The translations under genes were made by a program, and so were the position numbers. From OLB6 sp964467455 (GTDB lineage Bacteria > Bacteroidota > Ignavibacteria > Kapaibacteriales > Kapaibacteriaceae), in assembly GCA_964467455.1 (NCBI GenBank), contig CAYXQJ010000079.1, positions 1 through 10,355 of the forward strand: DNA of 10,355 nucleotides, written 5' to 3'. Below the pieces are notes generated by a model, which did not search any database, had not been told where the DNA came from, and saw only the letters and a list, made by a program, of their open reading frames with translations. Positions 5,475-10,355 of this stretch are shown here, one piece after another; position 1 is the first letter of the stretch; every line of letters starts with the position of its first letter.

Positions 5475-8192
5475 TCACCCAAACAAATCCATCTGTGGCG
5501 GCGGGGCGAGTTGTTTGAGTTTGTCGCGCTCCTGCTGGCGACGCGGCGGGCGGACGTTGCCTTCGGGGGTGAGTTCGGATTCTTCGAGGTTCACCAGGAT
5601 TTGTTTCGCGCGCTCGACCACGGCTTTCGGCACGCCGGCGAGGCGGGCGACCTGGATGCCGTAGCTCTTGTCTGTGCCGCCTTCGACAATCTTGCGCAGG
5701 AAGACGATGGAGTCATGCCATTCGCGCACGGCGACGTTGAAGTTCTTGATCCGCGGCAGGCGTTGCGAGAGTTCAGTCAGTTCGTGATAGTGCGTGGCGA
5801 ACAGGGTTTTTGCGCCAACCTGATTGTGCAGGTGCTCGACGATGCTCCACGCAAGCGACAGGCCGTCGAACGTGCTCGTGCCGCGGCCGATTTCGTCGAG
5901 GATGATGAGGCTGCGCGGCGTGGCGTTGTTGAGGATGTTCGCCGTCTCGCTCATCTCGACCATGAAGGTGGATTGCCCGCGCGCGAGGTCATCGCTCGCG
6001 CCGATGCGGGTGAAGATACGATCCACCAGGTCAATGCGCGCGGTCTTGGCTGGAATGAAACTGCCGGTGTGCGCGAGCAAGGTGAGCAACGCGACCTGCC
6101 GGATGTAAGTGGATTTACCCGCCATGTTCGGCCCGGTGATGAGAGCGATTTGCGGAGCGTCGATCTCCTGATCGGCCCGTTGGTCCGCGACTTGGGGACG
6201 AGCCGAACCGGAGTTCGGCGCTCCACTTGTCAGAGCGGTGTCATTCGGTACGAAGCGCTCATCAATCAAGCTCTGCTCCAGCACCGGATGACGGCCATCG
6301 GTGATTTGCAGCACACCGTCATCGCTGACTTGCGGGCGGCAATAGTCGTGCAGGCGCGCGGTCTCGGCGAAGGACGCGAGCACGTCCAATTGCGCCAGCG
6401 CCGAGGCTGTTTGTTGGATTTTGGCAAGCTGGCCGAGGACTTCTTCGCGGAGGCGCTGGAAGAGTTCGTATTCCAACTTCACGCTGCGTTCCTCCGCGCC
6501 GAGGATCTTGCCCTCCATGTCTTTCAACTCGGGCGTGATGAATCGCTCACCGTTGGCGACGGTCTGCTTGCGGATGTAATGCTGGGGAACTTTGTCGAGG
6601 TTCGACTTGGTGACTTCGATGTAATAGCCGAAGACGGAATTGAATCGCACTTTGAGCGACGTGATGCCGGTGCGCTCGATTTCGTCCTGCTGAAGTTTGG
6701 CGAGCCAATCCTTGCCGCCGCGCTGGGCGTTGCGGAGTTCGTCGAGGTCGGTGCTGAAGCCGTCGCGAATCATGCCGCCTTCCTTCACGGCGAGCGGCGG
6801 TTCATCCACGATGGCGCGGCTGATCAATTCGACGAGGTCGGGGGATTCGGAAAGTTGATTGTTCAATGTGCCGAATAAACCATCTGGCTGTTCGACCGGC
6901 TGATGTGCTGCTGATGCAACATTTTCACCAAGCAGTCTTTCATGTGGTTTGCTTGCGTTGTTTATTTCAAGGCCAGCCATGACACCTACGAAAGCCTTAA
7001 CTTTTGGAATTTGTTCCAAAGCTTTTCGCAATACAGCTAGGTCTCGTGCATTTCCGCTTCCAGTGCTTAGTCTTCCGATAGTTCTTTCCAAATCACGCAC
7101 TTCAGCCAGCACTGTTCTAAAATCATCAACACCTGTTGATGGAATAAACAAGAACGCTTCGACTGCATCTTGCCGACGACGAATTGATTCAACCTCAGCC
7201 AGCGGCTGCGAAAGCCAGTTGCGCAGGAGGCGCGCACCCATCGGTGTAACGGTTTTGTTCAACGCGCCGTAAAGGCAGGCGTTACGTGGAGCGTCCCGGT
7301 GTTGCGGCTCGAGGATTTCCAGATGCCGCAACGTGGTGTAATCGAGCGCGAGGTAATCGGTGCGTTGATAGAACGACAGGCGCGTGAGGTGTTTGACGTC
7401 GCGCCGGAGATTTTGCGTGAGGTAATGCAGCGCGCCGCCTGCCGCGCCGATGGCGGCAGTGCGATCCTTGAGGCCGAAACCATCAAGCGAGGCGACCTTG
7501 AAATGCTCGCGCACCGTGAACACGGCGGTCTGCGGGGCGAAAGTCCAATCGTCGTAAGCGCTGACGGTCCAGCCGGAATTGCGGAGCAAATCACGCAATG
7601 CGGTGGCTTCTATCGGATGCACGATCTCGGCGGGGCGGAGGCGTTCGAGTTCGGTGAGGAGCGCGGCCTCTGACTCAACTTCCGTGGTGAGAAAATCGCC
7701 GGTGGTCAGATCAATGAGCGCCAATCCATACGTAGCCGCCGAGGTGACGAGGCGGTCGGTCGCGCTGGCGTTGGCGTCCGCCTCCTTACGTCGGCGGCTA
7801 CCGGGACAAACCGCGGCGAGGAAGTTGTTTCGTTCTGCGACCAACATTCGTTCATCGAAATGCGTGCCGGGGGAGAGGATTTGGGTGACCTCGCGATTGA
7901 CGAGTTTGCCGGGCTTGGCTTCCTCGGTTTGTTCGCAGATGGCGACTTTGCGTCCGGCCTTGAGCAAACGGCTGATGTAATTGTTGGCCGCGTGGAAGGG
8001 CAGGCCGCACATGGGCACGCCGTTGCGGGCGGTGAGTGCGAGATTGATCAGCGCCGCGCCTTCCTTGGCGTCCTCGAAAAACATCTCGTAGAAATCGCCG
8101 AGGCGGAAAAGCAGAAGCGCGTCCTTGGGCAGTTCGCTTTTGATGCGGCGATACTGCGCCATCATGGGAGTGAGTTGCGCTTCGGCAGACAT
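5475..8192 (-). CDS. mutS: DNA mismatch repair ATPase MutS
   Basis: 905 aa, somewhat longer than E. coli MutS. MutS recognises mispairs and small loops, then recruits MutL and the sliding clamp. Seen here: mismatch-binding GDFYEMF with Phe34-Tyr35-Glu36; connector and core domains; Walker A GPNMAGKST (687-695; GPNMGGKS in E. coli); STFMVEMSETANILNNA (741-757); Walker B LIILDEIGRGTS with Asp766-Glu767; the ATHYHE switch (799-804); and QMDLF at 900-904, a close match to the beta-clamp binding consensus, at the very C-terminus. ATG 8192 is preferred because TPMMAQY aligns with the usual MutS N-terminus. No Shine-Dalgarno precedes it. Oddities: an extra stretch of roughly 23 residues (about 655-679) before Walker A that carries a palindrome, an AT-rich central patch (codons about 330-452), and a 3' tail duplicated downstream. 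All catalytic motifs are intact, so it is probably functional. Confidence 0.98.
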   Translation of the reverse strand: MSAEAQLTPMMAQYRRIKSELPKDALLLFRLGDFYEMFFEDAKEGAALINLALTARNGVPMCGLPFHAANNYISRLLKAGRKVAICEQTEEAKPGKLVNREVTQILSPGTHFDERMLVAERNNFLAAVCPGSRRRKEADANASATDRLVTSAATYGLALIDLTTGDFLTTEVESEAALLTELERLRPAEIVHPIEATALRDLLRNSGWTVSAYDDWTFAPQTAVFTVREHFKVASLDGFGLKDRTAAIGAAGGALHYLTQNLRRDVKHLTRLSFYQRTDYLALDYTTLRHLEILEPQHRDAPRNACLYGALNKTVTPMGARLLRNWLSQPLAEVESIRRRQDAVEAFLFIPSTGVDDFRTVLAEVRDLERTIGRLSTGSGNARDLAVLRKALEQIPKVKAFVGVMAGLEINNASKPHERLLGENVASAAHQPVEQPDGLFGTLNNQLSESPDLVELISRAIVDEPPLAVKEGGMIRDGFSTDLDELRNAQRGGKDWLAKLQQDEIERTGITSLKVRFNSVFGYYIEVTKSNLDKVPQHYIRKQTVANGERFITPELKDMEGKILGAEERSVKLEYELFQRLREEVLGQLAKIQQTASALAQLDVLASFAETARLHDYCRPQVSDDGVLQITDGRHPVLEQSLIDERFVPNDTALTSGAPNSGSARPQVADQRADQEIDAPQIALITGPNMAGKSTYIRQVALLTLLAHTGSFIPAKTARIDLVDRIFTRIGASDDLARGQSTFMVEMSETANILNNATPRSLIILDEIGRGTSTFDGLSLAWSIVEHLHNQVGAKTLFATHYHELTELSQRLPRIKNFNVAVREWHDSIVFLRKIVEGGTDKSYGIQVARLAGVPKAVVERAKQILVNLEESELTPEGNVRPPRRQQERDKLKQLAPPPQMDLFG
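6200..6222 (-). repeat. REP-like palindrome 3, in frame inside mutS
   Basis: Perfect 7-bp stem GCCGAAC-CGGA-GTTCGGC (6202-6219). Read in the mutS direction it begins GGAGCGC, has the loop core TCC and leaves with GCTCG, the same layout as palindromes 1 and 2 with a different stem. It encodes residues about 658-665 within the insertion before Walker A. Confidence 0.6.
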
Positions 8193-8201
8193 GTGGCGGG
8201 C

Positions 8202-8207
8202 AAGTTA
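8202..8207 (-). promoter_or_regulatory. Weak -10-like box of mutS
   Basis: TAACTT (positions 1, 2 and 6 of the consensus match) ends 9 nt before ATG 8192, with GCCCGCCAC between and no Shine-Dalgarno. No good -35 is visible; TTCGAC at 18 nt is the nearest. It is listed because its spacing matches three other first-gene starts in the window. The rest of 8193-8329, the gap to the LamG gene, holds nothing else I can assign. Confidence 0.3.
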
Positions 8208-8329
8208 ATGAGCGCGACGGCGAACGTCGAAACGAAATTACTCACAAGCGAATGCAGGCGTAGTTGCCTCCGGTGCGAGTGCGGCGGACGGCAGGCGGGG
8301 CGGACAACTCCATCCGAGTTTTTCAGTAA

Positions 8330-10186
8330 TCAAGGAGCGGCTAACCGGAAGAATCGCACCTGATCCGTCAGCGGGACGGTGGTCTGATAACTGCCGTTGG
8401 TGAAGATCACGGTAGCGTTCGCGTTGGTCCATGCTGCTGTTGATTCGGCCGGGACACTGCTCTCCAAGCGACACCAGCCTGCGGCAGGCCCCCACGAAAT
8501 GACCAGATTGGTGTCCGAAAGTTGCGGACGAAGAACAAAGTCCGCGCCGATGATATCAGGTCCGAGTTCGTAGCTGGCCGCGATTGCGGCATCACTCAGC
8601 GCTGTGCGATAGATGCGAAACTCATTGAACATGCCGTGAAAAAGGCTGTCGCCGGAGAATTGGGAGCGCCCGAGCCAGTTGTTGGTATCGGTCAGGTGAT
8701 TCAATGGCACGGGAGCAAAGCCCACGGCTGCCAACGTGCCGTTCGTGTAAAGCTTGGAGAGGTTTGAGGGCGGGTCATAGACGACGGCGTAATGGCTTTC
8801 GACTCCGGCGCGCTGCCACGGCGGGACGGAGAGTTGGAGTGTTTCGCCCGCACCTTCGTTGGCGGCGAACCGCACGATTCCCGGTGGTTGCGTCTCAACA
8901 ATCACGGAAGAAAGAAAAATGTAATTCAGGCCGACGCCATTGGTCTGGCGGCTGCCAAAATCAAAAATACGCGCCCAAAAGTCGAAGACTGACGTTTGAT
9001 ATCGGGTCACCCACGCCTCGATCGTGACGGTTTCGAGGCGGGAAATCAGCCCGTCCGGCAAATCGACATAACCATTGAATCCGTTCAGATACAGTTGGCT
9101 GCCGTTCGTGAACGCACCGCCGCCGATGAACAGCCCGGGCGCGTTGCCGCCGGCAAGATCCATCACGTTGGAGGTGCCGGCACTTTGCTTGAAATTATAA
9201 CGATGCGCCAAGGCGAACGGCTCTGAGGCTACCACGTTAAGGGTCATCGTGTTCGATAGCCCTTCATAAATGGCCGTGAGCTCCGCAGTCCCAAGCCCGA
9301 CGGCGCGAAGATATCCTCCGCTAGCGGGGGCAATAACGTTGGTGTCGCTGCTGACAACCGTAACTCCCGGCAGTGGAGTGACGTCCACTCCCGAACAGTC
9401 GGCAAAATCGGCCCGCACCGTTGGGCGGACCAGGGCCTGCAAGCCCAGGTGAGGCGCTAGTTGCAGTTGCAAATTGGTGACGCCACCGAGTGAGTTCAAC
9501 AGCACATCGGGGCCGGCAGCACGAGATCGAACTACTTCCAAATGCGTCAGGGCGTTTGAGTAAGTTCGGAATTCGGCGATCCAGCCGCGCACGGGATTGC
9601 CCATGCCCTGTGAACCGAGAAATCCGGTCGAGGTTGGTCCGGGCGTGGCGGTGAAGTTGGTGTTCTCGGCATACAATTCGCCGTTGAGATAGACGCGGGC
9701 CAGCTTGGTGGCCTGATCCTGAGACCAGACCAGATGGTGCTCCCGACCGGTACTAATTGGCGCCATCGGCAGCATGGCATTGACCGTGAGGCTGCCGTAG
9801 TAAAAGCGGGAAAACAGGGGCGTGCCGGCGCTTTCCCGAAACATGAAATAGAGATTGGGCGTGCCTGGGAATGACCACAATCCCTGGGAGACAACGTGCT
9901 GGTCGTTCCGGAACCAAACTTCGAAACTCAACGATTTGGAATTGGTGAACATGTTACCCGGCAATTGCACGCGGCTGTTCGTTCCGTCGAGAACCAAACG
10001 TCCGTTGGCGATGATCGCGTTGCCCAGCAACGTTCCGTGGGCGGTGCCGATGCTGTCATTGGCGTTACCATCAAAAGAATAACGGTGAGTCGGAAGGGTA
10101 TTGGCGGTGCTCAATCCGGCGATGCCCAGGAAAATAATGCTGAGACAGAGAAGTCTGATTGAGTCCACAAAACCCCGGTAGTTCAC
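8330..10186 (-). CDS. Secreted LamG-Big2-LamG protein
   Basis: 618 aa from GTG 10186; GTG 10168 (codon 7) is an alternative giving the same signal peptide, a hydrophobic stretch at about 10-28 ending near STANT. Domain order: a concanavalin A/LamG fold at about 34-228 (HRYSFDGNANDSIGTAHGTL, LDGTNSRVQLP, LSFEVWFR, WIAEFRTYSNAL); a bacterial Ig-like group 2 domain at about 240-318 (VVSSDTNVIAPASGGYLRAV, GTAELTAIYEG); a second LamG at about 327-545 (HRYNF, YLNGFNGYVDLP, TIEAWV, FNEFRIYRTALS); and a C-terminal beta domain at 548-618 ending VRFFRLAAP. Such proteins are typically extracellular and bind carbohydrate or other surface ligands. No catalytic module is seen, so a binding or adhesive role is inferred. 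An in-frame stop lies 12 bases before the GTG, so translation cannot start further upstream. Confidence 0.88.
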   Translation of the reverse strand: MNYRGFVDSIRLLCLSIIFLGIAGLSTANTLPTHRYSFDGNANDSIGTAHGTLLGNAIIANGRLVLDGTNSRVQLPGNMFTNSKSLSFEVWFRNDQHVVSQGLWSFPGTPNLYFMFRESAGTPLFSRFYYGSLTVNAMLPMAPISTGREHHLVWSQDQATKLARVYLNGELYAENTNFTATPGPTSTGFLGSQGMGNPVRGWIAEFRTYSNALTHLEVVRSRAAGPDVLLNSLGGVTNLQLQLAPHLGLQALVRPTVRADFADCSGVDVTPLPGVTVVSSDTNVIAPASGGYLRAVGLGTAELTAIYEGLSNTMTLNVVASEPFALAHRYNFKQSAGTSNVMDLAGGNAPGLFIGGGAFTNGSQLYLNGFNGYVDLPDGLISRLETVTIEAWVTRYQTSVFDFWARIFDFGSRQTNGVGLNYIFLSSVIVETQPPGIVRFAANEGAGETLQLSVPPWQRAGVESHYAVVYDPPSNLSKLYTNGTLAAVGFAPVPLNHLTDTNNWLGRSQFSGDSLFHGMFNEFRIYRTALSDAAIAASYELGPDIIGADFVLRPQLSDTNLVISWGPAAGWCRLESSVPAESTAAWTNANATVIFTNGSYQTTVPLTDQVRFFRLAAP

Positions 10187-10192
10187 GGGCTT

Positions 10193-10221
10193 TAGTTAAT
10201 CACGGCGCGTTAAGCTGTCAA
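10193..10221 (-). promoter_or_regulatory. Promoter of the LamG protein gene, possibly leaderless
   Basis: A perfect -35 TTGACA (10221-10216), a 17-base spacer, TAACTA (10198-10193; a poor -10 with only the first two bases matching), then AAAGCCC is all that separates it from GTG; 6 bases lie between box and start. TTAACT with a 16-base spacer is the alternative -10. The expected start of transcription falls at about 10185-10187, on the GTG itself. No Shine-Dalgarno is present. Confidence 0.5.
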
Positions 10222-10303
10222 CGGCGTCGGGCAAGGAGTTTTTCGGGGCAGCGCGACCACAATTACGTCAAACCGAGAGTTGGCTGCGTTTTCGGGGACT
10301 GCT

Positions 10304-10336
10304 AAAAAGTTGCCCCGGCACGCCGCCTGCGGCAAC
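10304..10336 (-). terminator. Rho-independent terminator of a gene lying right of the window
   Basis: On the - strand, stem GTTGCC (10336-10331), a GC-rich 16-base interior that can pair further (GGC with GCC), stem GGCAAC (10314-10309), then TTTTT (10308-10304). This is the standard layout for a transcript entering from beyond 10355 on the - strand. It would insulate the LamG promoter 83 bases further on. The rest of 10187-10355 has no gene; TTTTCGGGG occurs twice there (10240-10250 and 10289-10298), and TTTCGGGGACTG also at 5413-5424. Confidence 0.5.
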
Positions 10337-10355
10337 CTAAGCTGACATGGTGGTG

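Noticed and set aside
5164..5482. Open frames of 66-102 codons on the - strand between the mutS stop and the 143-aa gene
   Set aside because: They run through the mutS-tail copy and both palindromes, are Arg/Pro/Ser-rich like spurious GC-rich frames, and have no Shine-Dalgarno.
5511..6878. 455-codon open frame on the + strand opposite mutS
   Set aside because: It is an antisense shadow of conserved MutS codons and ends in the AT-rich patch; no domain is recognisable.
8302..8325. Small hairpin AACTC-CATCC-GAGTT followed by T residues on the + strand
   Set aside because: Only a 5-bp stem, and no + strand gene precedes it; on the - strand, where transcription runs, the T-run is on the wrong side.

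Overview
The window looks like chromosomal DNA of a Gram-negative bacterium, most likely a Verrucomicrobiota member (Pedosphaera/Limisphaerales-like). The reasons are a secreted double-LamG protein ending in an FFRL tail, a pseudopilin-like soluble domain on a small membrane protein, GC near 60 % in the core genes, and many short intergenic repeats. No rRNA, tRNA, CRISPR array or transposase gene was seen. The taxon is an inference.

Layout, left to right. 1-176 (+): the last 57 codons of a secreted protein with a beta-helix-type tail. 187-2751 (-): one open frame joining a HupE/UreJ-type nickel/cobalt permease to a complete TonB-dependent outer-membrane receptor. 2939-4416 (+): two overlapping genes for unrecognised small membrane proteins. 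4497-5142 (-): two overlapping genes for unrecognised small soluble proteins. 5143-5474: repeat-rich spacer. 5475-8192 (-): mutS. 8330-10186 (-): secreted LamG/Big2/LamG protein. 10187-10355: its promoter and the likely terminator of a gene to the right.

Three things stand out. First, the permease-receptor fusion would place inner- and outer-membrane steps of one metal uptake route on one polypeptide. At the joint there is both a signal-peptidase-like site and an internal Shine-Dalgarno plus GTG, so the two halves may be separated. Second, the last codons of mutS (with its beta-clamp motif and stop) recur downstream as direct copies at 4430-4495, 5219-5300 and, very short, at 2841-2855. These copies bracket the two lower-GC modules (2939-4416 and 4497-5142), as if cassettes had been added repeatedly at the mutS 3' end. 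Third, REP-like palindromes with covarying stems lie next to mutS, and a related one lies in frame inside mutS just before Walker A. The middle of mutS is also an AT-rich patch, so the gene looks mosaic.

Gene starts follow a pattern. Four promoter-proximal genes have a -10-like box 6-9 nt before the start codon and no Shine-Dalgarno, which suggests leaderless or nearly leaderless mRNAs. Internal starts (3616, 4724 and the proposed 2268) have a purine-rich Shine-Dalgarno exactly 9 nt upstream.
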